This document shows positions 1-12,642 of a DNA stretch of 49,907 nucleotides, piece after piece (positions within the stretch are counted from its first letter, which is position 1; every line of letters starts with the position of its first letter). The notes under the pieces are model-generated. The model saw nothing but the letters and a program-made list of their open reading frames with translations. It was not told where the DNA came from and did no database searches. The position numbers and the translations under genes were made by a program. This DNA comes from Heliocybe sulcata (lineage: Eukaryota > Basidiomycota > Agaricomycetes > Gloeophyllales > Gloeophyllaceae), in NCBI GenBank assembly GCA_004369045.1, contig ML213532.1, positions 176,314 to 226,220 on the forward strand, written 5' to 3'.

Positions 1-595
1 TTCAGATCAGTGCAAATATATTTCTACATTTTAGTTTTATCTTCCTTTTTTGATGTTGTGAAATATGATCTTTTTTACCGCATATTCTCGTTCCCTCAAT
101 GTTAGATTCGGCAATCCTCCCCCAGCATGAGCGCAATGTAATATTTTCCAAGACATATTGATATCGTCAAAATATTGCATATTGAATGTCACTACAATGT
201 TGTATCTAATAAAATAAATTGCTATACATCTGCATCACCTTCTCAGTAATTATATCGGCTGCCGTCAAAAGCTAATCCTATATATTTACCAGGTGTAATC
301 TATTTCGACCAACATATTGCAACACTCAAAATGGTGCAACTCCCGCTGTGTCAATAGGCTACATGTGAGTCATGTGACTCGATGTAGAGGAGGATGCTAT
401 TAACTTGGCATTCCACCAAGGATGCAGCGCCTGAGAGCTCTCTACTAGTCTTCAATGCACTTGACGCCGGCTTCCGACGACGGTCTGATGTTCTGTCTAA
501 CGAAAAGACACGTCGCGTTTACGGGTACGAAGTATCCTGCCACGATGTTCCAGTCCAGCTCGAAGGGCGCTCCTCCACAGTACCAATGCACTCAA
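1..595. other. Left flank, no gene seen
   Basis: The first ~390 bases are AT-rich and show no convincing coding frame, tRNA or repeat. The short open frame at 394-621 has no homologue among the other spacer copies in the window and looks like chance. From about 596 the sequence becomes alignable with 19490 and 31690, where the array's upstream module begins. Confidence 0.5.
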
Positions 596-2240
596 TCTCC
601 GCATTCGCTGTTGCGTTGTGATTTATGAAGAGCGGGAAGGCGATTAGTCCGCCATGTCAGTGCCAGGCGAAGGTCTCACCTGCAAGTAGATGTCGGCGGT
701 TTTTCTGCTGAACATCAGACTATCAGCAGGCTAGTGGTATCAAGGTCCTGCTGGCTCGCCTAATGATCTATGCGCCGCGTTGTCTCCTGGCGCCACTCGT
801 CTCGCCCTAGCCTTCGAGATTGCATACGATTGTGGCTTGAAGCTCGCTTCTGAATGGTACCGGGACACGAGCATCGCGCGATGCCTGAGTAGTAAGTGGC
901 CGATTCGCCTTGACTACATCTATGATTTCATGCCTTCCAGTAGCACCGATATTAACGGTCCATACGGTAACATTCATCGCTATCCGTCTATACGGACGGA
1001 TCAGTTCGACTTGTCCAGCGGTACTGGCTACGCGCTGGTTATGTCTACTCTGCTTCTGCTTTCGTCCTCTCTGAGTTCGAGCAGTACGATCGCAGCACTG
1101 AGAGGACACCAAAGACAGAACGCAAGTAACAGATATACACATTACCCGACCGTTGCACTCCTTCCTATTTCCGATATCCTTGCGAAGATAACTGCGCCAG
1201 TCGGGTCCGAGGTTGAACTCTCGGGGCGACGATGGCTTAAGATCAGCTCTCGACACAGATTCCTGTGTACAAATGCAACAGCATTATTGCAGACTGAAAG
1301 GAAAGCGCGAACATACTACAAGTAACAGAGATGCATGTGCTCTGACCGGAGGACTCGCGCTGCACCTCTGCCGAGATAAGTTCAGCAATATTACATTAGA
1401 AGGGAGGTTCGTCAACCTGGCGCATATGGCGCTGAGATAGATGAATGTCTGGAGTCTCTGGTGAACACGTCGACGGCTGCCCTTCTCTGGAGAAGCTCAA
1501 AGATATGGTCTGGGCAGTCCAATGCGTCTGTCCCACTGCCTCCAACGCCTGCGGCTGTCCCAAGGAGTCTGACCATAGCTGACCATAGCTAGGGATCTGG
1601 CGAAGGTAACCCCTAGAGTCATGCATCAATTCCGACAGCACCGCTGCAGGGCCTGAGAGCTTACAATGACCTTCCTTATCCGTATTATACGTCGTGGCCA
1701 TCAGCTCTTTGCCATTCTGCCAATTGTCCTTCCCTGCCCACAGTGGCCTGAGCCACGCGACGCAACACGGTATGACCCGCTAGTCTTTCTATGCTTCTTC
1801 TGACTTTCCCGCGAAGCTCAATGGCATCTGCCATGCAGAAAACCCACAGTATGCGCGTCCGACTTGGATGCGCAATCGAAAACCTCGTGAGAGCATCAAT
1901 CAAACTCTAGACGGCAGGTGAGCACTGAGACGGGGTTGAGGTCCCATGCAGATGCCGCCAAGAGTGAGTGCGTCGAGCCGCGTCCAGTCGTTCGACGATT
2001 GGGAGAGTCAGAGCGCATGTGCACACAGAATCCGAGACCACGGAATTGTATTTGGTGGATAGTGATGCCGATAGAGAGCGCGTCCGCACTCGCTGGTGGG
2101 CCAAAGCATGGCGATACGAGGCCGTCCTGACAAGTCTTCATCTGATTCCTGAGACAACGACAATTGGTCACTTGCGCTCTAGGGCTGGCTATTTCTTGGG
2201 CTAACGAGGAGTAGAGAGTATGAAGAAACATTTGATGGGT
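596..2240. repeat. Upstream module M, copy A
   Basis: This spacer is alignable, with many substitutions and small indels, to 19490-21060, 26196-27240 and 31490-33230. Shared landmarks include the stretch near 1010-1050 (TTGTCCAGCGGTACTGG-like) and the stretch near 1950 (ATGCCGCCAAGAGTGAG). On the minus strand, fragments of one ancestral reading frame can be followed between copies, for example the ORF at 1903-1685 with SIAHPSRTRI and the ORF at 1701-1396. No copy keeps a continuous frame. I read it as a decayed antisense gene plus promoter-proximal DNA carried along with each array unit. I do not recognise the protein. The plus-strand ORF at 780-1325 is not preserved in the other copies. Confidence 0.6.
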
Positions 2241-2250
2241 AAGGCTCGTT

Positions 2251-2289
2251 GCGTGACGTCGTGACGCTCAATGTCACGCATCCGTGACA
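2251..2289 (+). promoter_or_regulatory. Array palindrome box of R1
   Basis: A GTGACGTC box at about 2253 is followed by the palindrome GTCACGCATCCGTGACA at 2273-2289, about 110 bp before the R1 start. The same pair recurs upstream of the other array genes. This is a candidate binding site for a dimeric (for example bZIP-like) regulator, inferred from symmetry and conservation only. Confidence 0.6.
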
Positions 2290-2341
2290 AATTGACGCAA
2301 GCGGTCAGCACTTCGAACGAACCTTCAATCCTCCTGCACTG

Positions 2342-2388
2342 GTAGGTTGTCCTCTGCTATAACATTAAACTACATTTGCTGACAGCAG
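2342..2388 (+). other. Possible 5' UTR intron of R1
   Basis: GTAGGTTGTCC looks like a donor and ...CTGACAG(CAG) like an acceptor, 10-55 bp before the start codon. The pair is kept in most array genes (in R6 about 33288-33339, 52 nt, the usual intron length here). The branch point is not clear, so this remains a guess. Confidence 0.35.
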
Positions 2389-2398
2389 TTCTTATGAG

Positions 2399-5204
2399 AT
2401 GAGAATGCCAGTGAATGGCATAATTAGCGTCTGGAAGGTGACGCTTCGTCATTGGCGAGATGTTCGCAACAGGAAGCATATTGTCTATGTTTCAGGCCGG
2501 CAGGAAAGAAAATTGCCCTATCTCCCACCTACAGGCACTGAGTTTGTGCAGAGGCGGTGGTCATTTGCATCGAAAGCGCTCGCCAACCAGAGCAAACACT
2601 GTATCCCCAAGTCCGACATTCCTGCTGGCGCTGTCGCCGGCCTGGCCGGACGCCCAGCCCTGCTAATACGTACTCTGAACAAGAACCGACTAGATGTCAA
2701 AGACTTTGTTGATCTTACCGGGCGAATAAATAGAACTGTGCGCTTTCCAATGGCACCTGAAGAACGTTGGCTTAAAATCCACTATTTGGAACTAGGCCAT
2801 AAGAAAGGTGGTGACTGTATACCATTCCCTCCGGAGTCTCAGGGATTTCTGTACTGGCATCTCGAACCCCATGCGCCGCCTATATCAGGGCAGGTCCGCT
2901 TTCGCACCACCACATCTCCTGACCCTGCTACCTTTCCCAGTGGGCATGACTTGCAGCTTCCAGACGCCGGGACTTGGAATATACCACTCTTTCGCATTGC
3001 TCGCGCGTTGAAGTACTCTGGGATCCGTGCACTCCTTCTCTCCGAGAAGTTGGTAACAGCAGACGTGCTGGGTGCTGCCGTTTCTGCCTCCTCTCAAGAG
3101 AAACTGCGTCTACCCAAGTCCGACATTCCTTCTACCGCTACCGGGCTCCGCAAAGACTCATCCCTGCCACTGCGCACCCTGAAGCAGGCACGACTAATCG
3201 TCGAGGACTTCGTCGATCTTGCTGGGCGAGTATCGAAAGATGTACGCTTTCCAATGGCACCTGAAGAACCCAAGCTTCATACGCTCTATTTCCGCCGAGA
3301 TGGGAAGTATATTTCATTCCCTCAGGACTCACAAGGATTCTTCTACTGGCATGTTGCACCTGACGCGCCTCCTGTATCAGGGCAGGTCCGCTTTCGCACC
3401 ACCGCATCCTCTGACCCGGCTACCTTTCCAAGTGGGCGTGACTTGCAGCTTCCAAACGGCCGGATCTGGCATATATCCCTTTTTTCTATTGCTCGCCGGT
3501 CACAGTACTCTGGCCTTCGTGCACACATTCTATTCGAGAGTATTGTAACGGCAAAGACGTTGGATACTGCCCGTAATATTGCTGCCTCCTCTCAAGACAG
3601 ACGTCGTATTCCCAAGTCCGACATTCGTGCTCCCTCTGCCACCAGGCTCATCGGACGCCCAGCCCTGCTCTTGCGTCGTCTGAATAAGAACCGACTAGAT
3701 ATACAAGACTTTGTTAATCTTACTGGTCAAACCTTGAAAATTGTCCGCTTCCCAGTGGCCCCTGAAGAACCTAGACTTCTAATGCGCTATTTCCAGTCAG
3801 GTGGTCGTACAACACCGTTCCCTCCGGATTCTCACGGATTCCTCTACTGGCATCTGGAGTCCGATGCGCCCCCTATATTAGGGCAGGTCCGCTTTCGCAT
3901 CACGACATCCTCAGACCCGGCTACCTTCCCAAGTGGCCGCGACTTGCAGCTGCCTCACGGTGGGACTTGGAAGATACCGCTCTTCCGCATTGCTCGCTGG
4001 TCAGGATACTCTGGACTTCGTGCACAGCTTCTCTCCGAGAAGTTGGTAACGGCGAAGGTGCTGGATACTGTAATGAACAGTTCAGCCTCCTATCAAAACC
4101 AGCATCGTATTCCCAAGTCCGATATTCTTGCTACCGCTACCATCGGGCTCCGCAAGGGCTCAGCCCTGCCATTGCGCACCCTGAACCAGGCACTCGTAGA
4201 TGAGAAGGACTTTGTCGATCTTGCTGGCCGAGTGTCAAGATTTATGCGCTGTCCAATGGCGCCCGAAGAACCCCGCTTTCAAATGCGCTATGTCGAGTCA
4301 GGTGGTCGTAATATACCATTTCCTCCAGATTCCCAGGGATTCTTCTACTGGCATCTCGACCCTGATGCACCGCCTGTATCCGGGCAGGTTCGCTTTCGCA
4401 CCGCGACGTCCTCCGACCTGGCTACCTTTCCAACTGGGCGCGACTTGCAGCTCCCAGACGGCCGGATGTGGCATATATCGCTCTTTGCTATTGCTCACCA
4501 GTCACGGTACTGTGGCCTTCGTGCACACCTTCTCTCCGAGGGGTTGGTAACAGCAAAGGTGCTGGATACTGCCTTGAATATTTCTGCCCAGAAATGGAAA
4601 AGGATAGACCGTCTAGCTACCGATAGTCGTCTCATTTGGAAGTTCGCGCAGAGATTTCTTGTGGATCTTCCAAGCGCTCGGGTAGGACTTTGGATTATAG
4701 GAAGCTCAGCAGGAGAACGGCTGAACTTGCCTCCTCTATTCTCGATCTGTTCCCGGGAAACTGAGAGCACAATGACCTGCTACGTTCTGAGTGGTAGTTC
4801 GGACTTGGGGGTCTCTCCCCAGACCGGCAAGGATGACTTTGCGAAGAGAGTCGATTACAGGTCCTTTACAGGTACGTTGTTCCAACTGTGTTTTGCTGAG
4901 ATACTTACGAGCAGTCCTATACTGTTCAGGGCGAGCTCTGGTTCAGTTCGAACGTTCGACACTACCCGAGCACAATGGCACTCGAACCGTCGTTCTCCGT
5001 ATCCTCAAAGTCATGACGAAATCAGACTCTGATGACGCATCCTGGATGACGGAAACGCTGGAGGATGGCTTGCATATGACAGGGATCCACCAGCACATAT
5101 GGTCACTGGATGTCGACCACCCTAAGCCTGGGAGTGGTTTACCTTCCTCGTCGGCGAAAGCCCTAAGGATTCTATTCGATAACGAAGCCCTCCAAGAGCG
5201 TTAA
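2399..5204 (+). CDS. R1: four-domain array repeat protein
   Basis: Two exons, 2399-4871 and 4930-5204, joined over a 58-nt intron (GTACGT donor, CTTAC branch-like motif, TTCAG acceptor), give about 915 residues. The first ~60 residues are basic with few acids and end in QRRWSFASK, which resembles a mitochondrial presequence and its cleavage region. Four copies of a ~165-residue domain follow; their YWH(L/V) cores are coded at 2852, 3344, 3845 and 4346. Each copy reads roughly DFVDLxGR, then RFPxAPEEP, FPPDSQGFxYWHL, SGQVRFR, SDPATFPSGRDLQLP, GLRAHLLSE, LVTAKVLD. A cap domain (LIWKFAQRFLVDLPS, WIIGSSAGERL) and an acidic tail close the protein. The tail stops 7-8 codons earlier than in R4-R6 because of a base change creating TAA. 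Function unknown; I recall similar single-domain hypothetical proteins in polypore genomes, but this is memory and not checked. Confidence 0.8.
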
Positions 5205-5717
5205 GACCTCCGAAAACCTAAGCTATGAGCTGGCACGCTCGATCATCTCCGCTTCAGTGCTCATATCGTGCCTTATTCATGGGGATTTGCGAGCCTACCA
5301 AGACCAGGTTCATATGGACCGTATACGTGCGCCACCTTGTTCCTATAGTATGATTCGGCGGTCGAACCTCCGGCTTTGTAAACCTACGTATGTCATTATT
5401 TTTGCCTGTGATATATTACTGATCCACTCCAGCTTTAAGAAGCATTGATGTTTGCCAAAAAGGTAGATGAACCCAATCGTTAATTCCTCAGGTTTCATCA
5501 GAATGATCGACTTCGCAGACGTAACGTTGGACACAACTTTTACGGAGGACGATCCGATATTTAATATAATGCTGATGCAGCACGGGAAAGCGAACGTTGC
5601 CGACGTCGCGCCAGCGATGTCGAGGATATTATGATCCATTGGCGCAAGCAGGCCATGTCGAGCGTTTGTATATTATGTCAAGTCGCGGATTTGCATTCGC
5701 ATTGAGAAGAATAGTGC
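5205..5717. repeat. 3' flank of R1 (short T module)
   Basis: The first ~250 bases align with the 3' flanks of R2, R4, R5 and R6 (shared ATCTCCGCTTCAGTGCTCAT and CCTATAGTATGA stretches) and probably contain the R1 3' UTR. Bases ~5470-5717 are not shared with the other units and show no recognisable gene. Confidence 0.5.
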
Positions 5718-8555
5718 AGTTCAAGCTGAAATCAGATATGCACGTCCAGTCGTCTCCTTTCTCATTGAATGGTTGATCCTTCACACATCTAATTGACTTA
5801 AACACATCTGTCCCTGTCGTGACTCGTCGAGCTTTCAATTGAAGCTAGCGTGAAGGAACAGTTGGTGTTCCTCTACACTCTGACGGGCAGTCCAGCGTGC
5901 TTAAAGAGTCTGCCGTCTAGAGCGACGTGCGTGGTTCTCCGCCGGCAACTGGGAATGTTTAGTATTGAGACTCCCGTTCGACAGTACGACGGGAGAGCTA
6001 AAGGTACGAAGAACGCGGCAGCGAATCACGTACATCCATTACTTCTCTATTTTGCGTAGTGCCTGAATCGACTCTAGCACTTCTGTTCATGGTCAAGTCA
6101 TATTACTCTTGCTTGCGGTGGTGAGGTTGCAGAGTGGCGGGTGGTGCGACGATAAGTGGAAGACGGAGAAGAAGTGCGAGATGGCAAAGGGAAAGCCAGG
6201 GAACCTGCCGATCAAGAGGAGATTGTCATGGAGGAAGTGGCTATATCGACGCAGTTCGTGCCTCCGAGAGATGTAAAAGGTAAAGGAAAAGCGAAGGATA
6301 GCGTCCACGGCGAAGGAAAGAGGCTCGATGGTGGGCAGATTCCTGCAGATAATAGTAAAAGCAGAGGCAAGGCCTGTCATTAAACTGCGCAAGTCGAAAG
6401 GTGCGGGCGAAGGCTGAACTGGACGCCGCCTTTACAAAGTACCCTGTTGGCGAGAAGTTAAGACTTCGCATCAAGGCAGAGCCGCCGTCCCCGTCACACT
6501 CGCGTGAGCGGCAGCAGAGCTGCTGACCGAAGGAAGTAGTAAGATTGTGTGATGGGAATCATCAACCGGTGCTGATCTCATCTTCAACTGCAATGATGGA
6601 TCCATTGATCCCACATGGCCAGGCTTTACGTGCCAAACCGAGACGAGCTCGGAGATGGAAGCTTCCGGGAGCTGCTGTGAAGGGAAGGCATGCCTCTATC
6701 CACTCGAGGTAAGCTCGTGGTTCCGAGGGGAGCCTTCCTATCCCCGGGCAAACGTCGGGGAGCTGGAGATGAGCGAGGTGAAATTGATGGTAGGAGAGAA
6801 CTGCAGATGTTTGGCGGCGGCGCTATGCGACGAAGAAATGGGGTGCAGCTGGAGTCAGGAACGGTTTGGAGATCGAGTTAGACGGGGCAGAGAACACAGC
6901 GAGAGGAGGGCTCGTATGCGGAGTTCAAAACAGAGGTGTATATCCCTCCGCCTGGGGTTCAAGTGAGTCCTGTACCCGCGACGTGAGTGTCGGTGGACTC
7001 ATGTCTGGTTGAGCTGCATAGGCAAAAGTGCACAAGAACTGTTTTGGGAATATGAATTTGTACCTGCCTAGTATGTTGCCGACGGGGGCAGCACATTTTC
7101 CTTGTGCGTCTTTCTCTCCCCTTCATTCGAGCGAGCTGCGACTGATGTAGTCTACGACGGCCAAGGGTGCTGCGAAACTTACGCCAAGACTTAAATCCAA
7201 TTACGCTGAGGCTGTCGTGAGTATAATTGATAGCCTTGACGTATGCACAAAGCCTGAACGACTTGCCTTGGACAGACTGGGTTCGAGTTTCGGAAGCGCC
7301 GTGTTACACCGACTAGTATCGGTGCGGTCGTTCCAGCAGAGACTGAAGCTGCGTTGTTGGAGGTACGCCTTGATTTGACGTGCACTTTACGTGACCTATC
7401 TGACCCAGGCATACTGCATACTGCAGAATGGAGCGTGAGGCCGAAACAAAGCGACAGGAAAACGCGGCGAGCAGGTTCTCAATCGGTGGAAATGCTTGAG
7501 GATACGAGTTAGGCTGCAGCGGGAATATGCCGATGCTGGCCAAGTCGTCTCGACTGGTAAGCGAGATGATGAAGTGAAGAGTCCGAGGAGGATGGAACGA
7601 CATCCCACCTCAATTAGCTTCGTCCACGTCTTCCAAAGCATCTGGTGCGCAAAGACGTTCAGCTCGGTCCTCAAAGGCCAATAGCACCCGAGGCACGCCC
7701 TCCACTACGGGGAGCCGTAACGCTGCCGCTGGAAGCGGGTATCGGAAATGTACTCGAGGAGATATCTCCAATTCTTGAGAGCAGACAGTCGAGAGCATCG
7801 GTGAGCTTACTCCTGGTTAGAGGGCAAAAGTCACAAAGTGTATCGGCAACGTCTGTCAGACCCTAACAGGCTGTTGCGGACTTACAAAGCCAAGATGAGC
7901 ACAGAATTGCAGGAGAGGCAGAGGGACAGGGCATATCGAAGAGGCCTCCAGGAATGAGGTATTGTCTTTTACAAGTAATCCGCGTACAGTTGCCACTGCT
8001 GGAGGAGATCAACGGATTTCCTGTCACCGATGAAGCTGTACGCATGCAATCGATCTCTATTGGCTTGGTTGAAGCATAGACAATGAGCCAAGTATCTAAG
8101 ACCTATAAAGGATATTTGCTTGCCCATGGACCACGGCAGAATGCGGAGGAGAAAAGGGTGAAGGTCCGAATCTCAGTCCTAGCAGACGCGGGTGAGGTGG
8201 GTGTATCGGATCTGTTTGGCTTTCCTGGACGTATGCGCGTTACTATGGGAGAATAAAACATCGGTATAGAGCGAATAATAAGATAACGGAACCGTCGCAA
8301 TTATACAGATGGGATACTTTTCAGGACGAACAAAAGCAGAGCGAAGTTCACGCAAGATAGAGGACGTACTGGCTCGTTACATGTCCCTTCTCGCCGCTTC
8401 TCTCTCTGCGCGTGTTGGAGCGCTGTCTATAGGCTGCTATAGCTTCCTTCTCGAGGCACGCGCAGACCAGCGCTTTCGTCACTGGGGTCGACAAAACCAC
8501 GGGCACATCGGGCCGGTTGTTTAAGTGAGAGCGCATGTCGACAGAGAAGCCATTT
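5718..8555 (+). pseudogene. K module copy 1: decayed GKGKAKD-rich gene
   Basis: This 2.8-kb block aligns along its length with 13595-16465. Coding fragments are visible on the plus strand: a lysine/acid-rich piece at about 6150-6385 (PADQEEIVMEEVA, KGKGKAKD), then a piece near 6690-6960 (RELQMFGGGAM, VYIPPPGVQ), then pieces near 7150-7430 (YAEAVVSIIDSLDVC, LEVRLDLTCTLRDLS). The pieces lie in different frames with stops between them. GTGAGT/AG boundaries suggest some gaps were introns, but I could not thread an intact gene. I do not recognise the family. The block replaces the usual M module between R1 and R2. Confidence 0.55.
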
Positions 8556-8858
8556 GAAGCAGATACTCGAGGAGCATATTTCATGGATAAGTTTCCCGAC
8601 AGCGAGCGTGAAGCTTCAATTGAATAGGCCTGAAGTTACAGCGCGTCCGCCCTCGCTGGAGGGCCAAAGCATGGCGAAGTGAGGCCGTTCTGACAAGTCT
8701 TCATCTGAGTCCTGAAGCGACAACAACGGGCCAGCGGCGCTCTCTTCATGGCTATATCTTGAGATACCAATAGGTCGAGAGTATGAGTAAAAATCAGATG
8801 GGTAAGGATGCTAGATTGATGTTCAACGACAACCGCTCAATGTCAACAACCGCTCAAT
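8556..8858. repeat. R2 upstream spacer, tail of an M module
   Basis: Bases ~8638-8800 match the end of M copy A (2080-2225), for example GTCCGCNCTCGCTGG and GGGCCAAAGCATGGCGA. Only the last part of the module survives here; the rest is replaced by the K block. No independent gene is seen. Confidence 0.5.
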
Positions 8859-8875
8859 GTCACGCGTCCGTGACA
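8859..8875 (+). promoter_or_regulatory. Array palindrome box of R2
   Basis: GTCACGCGTCCGTGACA, a near-perfect inverted repeat, 103 bp before the chosen start of R2. The partner GTGACGTC box seen at other genes is missing here, and a short direct repeat (CGCTCAATGTCA-like, ~8835-8862) has taken its place. Confidence 0.55.
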
Positions 8876-8977
8876 TGTTACTTTCAATTCTTCGTACGTA
8901 GGTTATCCTCTAACATTGAATATTTGATCTCCCGAGTCTCTTTCGCTGACAGCAGACTTTGGGTAATTACAGCGCCT

Positions 8978-11900
8978 ATGAATGGCATAATTAGCGCCTC
9001 GAAGCTGACACTTCGTCATTGGCGAGACGTTCAAAACGGGAAGCACGTCGTCTCTGTTCTAGGTCGGCCGGCAAGATTATCGCTCTACCTCACATCTGCG
9101 TCCATTAGTCTCGTGCGCAAGCGGTGGGCATCCGCGGGTAAAGCGTCCGACAGCCATCGTATCACTCAGGCCAGTATACCTGCTATCACTGCTGCCGCCA
9201 GGCTCTCTGGACGCTCAGCACTGCTATTGCGTACTCTGAGTAAGGACCGACTAGATGCAGAAGACTTTGTTGATATTACCGGTCAGACCTCAAAGACCGT
9301 GCGCTTTCCAGCGGCACCTGAAGAACCTAGCCTTGAAATACGCTATTTCCAGTCAAGTGGTCGCAAAACACCATTCCCTCCAGATTCTCGCAGATTCTTC
9401 TACTGGCATCTCGAGTCTGATGCGCTGCCTGTATCAGGGCAGGTCCGCTTTCACACCACGACATCATCCGACCCGGCTACCTTCTCAAGTGGGCGTGACT
9501 TGCAGCTGCCAGACGGTCGGATATGGCATGTACCGCTCTTCCGCATTGCTCGTGGGTCACAGTACTCGGGACTTCGTGCACAGCTTCTCTCCGAGAACCT
9601 GGTAATAGCCAAGGCGATGGATACGGCTCTGAATGGTTCCGCCTCCTTTCAAGGCCACCATCGTATTCCCAACTCCGGCATTCCTGATACCACCGCTGCA
9701 GGCCTCCCCACCTCTGCTCTGCTATTGCACACTCTGAACCAGACGCGACTACACGTGGACGATTTTGCTGATCTTACTGGGCGAGTAAAGAGAGCTCTAC
9801 GCTTCCCATCGGTGCCTGAAGAACCTGGGTTTGAAATGCACTATTTTCGCTCACCTTGGGGTGATCGTAAGTGTATACCGTTCCCTCCCGATTCTCGGGG
9901 ATTCGTCTACTGGTATCTAGAGCGTAATGCACCACCTTTATCAGGGCAGGTCCGCTTTCGCGCCACGACATCCTCTGACCCGGCTACATTTCCAAGTGGG
10001 CGCGACTTACAGCTGCCAGACGGACGGACTTGGAATATACCGCTCGCCCGCATTGCTCACGCGTCAAAGTACTCTGGTCTTCGTGCCCAACTTCTGTTTG
10101 AGAAGCTGTTAACGACACAGATGTTGGATAATGCCTCGAACATTTCTGCCTCCTATCAAAACAGACCTCGTATTCCCAAGTCCGACCTTCCCGCTACCGC
10201 CGCCATCAGGCTCCGTAGACGCTCAGCTCAGCCCTTGCGCACCCTGAAGCAGGCAGGCTTGCAAGTCGAAGACTTTTTGGCTATCGCTGGGAGAGTAACG
10301 AAAAATATACGCTTTCCATTGCCGCATGAAGAACCTAGCCTTGAAATGTGCTATTTCCAGTCAGGTGGTCGTAAAACGCCATTCCCTCCGGATTCTCAGG
10401 GATTCCTCTACTGGCATCTCAACCCTGATGCACCACCTGTATCCGGGCAGATCCGCTTTCGCATCACGAAATCCTCTGACCCGGCTACCTTTCCATGTGG
10501 GCGCGACTTGCAACTGCCAAACGGCCGGACTTGGAACATATCGCTGTCACGCATTGCTCACGCATCGAAGTACTCTGCGCTTCGTGAGCGACTCCTCTCC
10601 GAGAAGTTGGTAACGGCGAAGGTGCTGGATACGGTCTGGGACAGTTCTGCCTCCTCTCAGGACAAACCTTGTCCCCTCAAGTTCGCCATTCCTGCTGCCA
10701 CAGTCACCAGGATCCAGAGATCCTCAGCCCTGCTATTGCGCACTCTAGACCCGGCACGACTAGAGGTTGAAGACTTCGTTGATATTGCTGGGCGAGTAAC
10801 AAAAACTATACGCTTTCCGTTGGCACCTGAAGAACCCAGGCTTGAAATGCACTATTTCAACTCAGGACGTCGTTGTATACCATTTCCTCAGGACTCTCAA
10901 GGCTTTCTTTACTGGTGCCTCGAGCCGGATGCACCCCCTGGATCCGGACAGGTCCGATTCCGTACCACGTCATCGTCTGACCCGGCTACCTTTCCAAGTG
11001 GGCGCGACTTGCAGCTCCCAGACGGCCGGACGTGGCATATACCACTCTCCCGCATTACTCGCCGATCACAGTACTTTGGCCTTCGTGCACACCTTCTGTC
11101 GGAGGAGTTGGTGACGGCGGCGGCGCTGGATAGTGCTCTGAATATTTGTACCTCCTCTCGAGGCCAACATCGCACTCGTGTGTCCGACGCTCCTTCCACC
11201 GCCGCTACCGGGCTTCGCAACCGTTCAACACTGCCATTGCGCACACTGAATCAGACACGAATAGATGCGGAAGACTTCGTTGATCTTGCTGGGCGATTCA
11301 CGAAACTTATGCGCTTTCCACTGGTGCCTGAAGAACCCAGCTTTCGACTGCAATATGTCGAGTCAGGTGGTCGTGCTATACCATTTCCTCCTGATGCCCA
11401 GGGATTCTTCTACTGGCATCTTGAATCTGATAGGCTGCCTTTATCCGGACAGGTCCGCTTTCGCACCACGGTGTCGTCGGACCCGGCTACCTTCCCAACT
11501 GGCCGCGACTTGCAGCTACCAAACGGCGGGACTTGGCGTATATCGCTCTCTCATATTGCGCAACGGTTACATTACTTGGGGCTCCGTGCACACCTTCTCT
11601 CCGAGACGTTGGTAACGGCAAAGGTGCTGGAGACTGCCTTGAACGGTTCTGCCTCCTCTCAAGATGAACATCGTATTTCCAAGTCCGACGTTCCTGCTAC
11701 CGCCCCCACGGGGCTCCGCACAGGCTCAGCCCTGCAGTTGCGTACCCTGGACAAGACACGACTAAATGTCGCAGACTTTACCGACCTTTCTGGGGGGGTG
11801 TTCAAAACTGTGCGGTTTGCATTGGTGGCTGAAGAACTCAGGCTTAGAATGCGCTATCTCGAGTCAGGTGGTCGTAGTACACCATTCCCTTCAAATTCCC

Positions 11901-12642
11901 AGGGATTTCTCTACTGGCATCTAGACCCTGGTGCGCCACCTGTATCAGGGCAGGTCCGCTTTCGCACCACCACATCCTCTAACCCTGCCACCTTCCCAAT
12001 TGGGCGCGACTTGCAGCTGCCAGACGGCCGGATGTGGCATATCTCGCTCTTCGATATTGCCCGGCGGGCAAAGTACTCTGGCCTTCGTGCACACCTTCTC
12101 TCTGAGAATTTGGTAACAGTAAATGTACTGAACACTGCCCAGACTATCTCTGCACGGACCGGGAAAAAGACATATCATCCCGCCACCGGTAGCTTGCTCA
12201 TTTGGACGTTCGGGCAAAGTTTTCTTGTAGATCTTACAAGCAATGTGTCGTCGCTTTGGGTTATAGGACACTCAGCAGGGGAACGTCTTGTCTTGCCGTC
12301 GCTGTCCTCGGTCTGCGTCCGCGAAACGGACAGAACCGAGATCTGCTATGTCCTGAGCGAAAATCGCGACCCGCGCGGCTCTCGGCAGACCGCTAAGTAT
12401 GACTTTTTGAATGGAGTCGATTACACGCCGTTGGCGGGTGCGTAGCTGCGACTGCTCTTTTCCTGAAATACTTACGAGCAGCCGCATAATGTTCAGGGCG
12501 AGCTCTGGTTCAGTTTGAGCGCTCGACACTGCCAGAGCACGAGGGCACCCGAACCGTCGTTCTCCGTGTCCTTAAAGTCATGACAAACTCAGACGGCTCT
12601 GAAGATGCGTCCTGGATGCTGGCACCGCAGGAAAAGGCTTGA
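8978..12642 (+). CDS. R2: six-domain array repeat protein, truncated tail
   Basis: Exons 8978-12437 and 12497-12642 around a 59-nt intron give about 1201 residues. The frame is open a further 65 codons upstream to an ATG at 8783. I chose 8978 because MNGIISASK there aligns with the starts of R1, R5 and R6, and the upstream stretch contains the promoter palindrome. Six domains have their YW cores coded at 9401, 9908, 10409, 10910, 11411 and 11912, almost exactly 501 bp apart. The last copy carries the FDIARRAKYSG variant seen in the last position of R5 and R6. In the tail exon one base is missing compared with R4 (around CAGGAAAAGGCTTGA), which shifts the frame and stops the tail about 50 residues early. 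The main body is undamaged, so the protein may still be made. Confidence 0.78.

Noticed and set aside
780-1325. ORF of 181 codons on the plus strand and its 149-codon antisense partner in module M copy A.
   Set aside because: The matching DNA in modules B, C and D has stops and indels in these frames, so they are not conserved coding regions.
8783-8977. Upstream extension of R2 to ATG 8783.
   Set aside because: The added 65 codons cover the promoter palindrome and have no counterpart in the other five genes, so the frame is probably open by chance.
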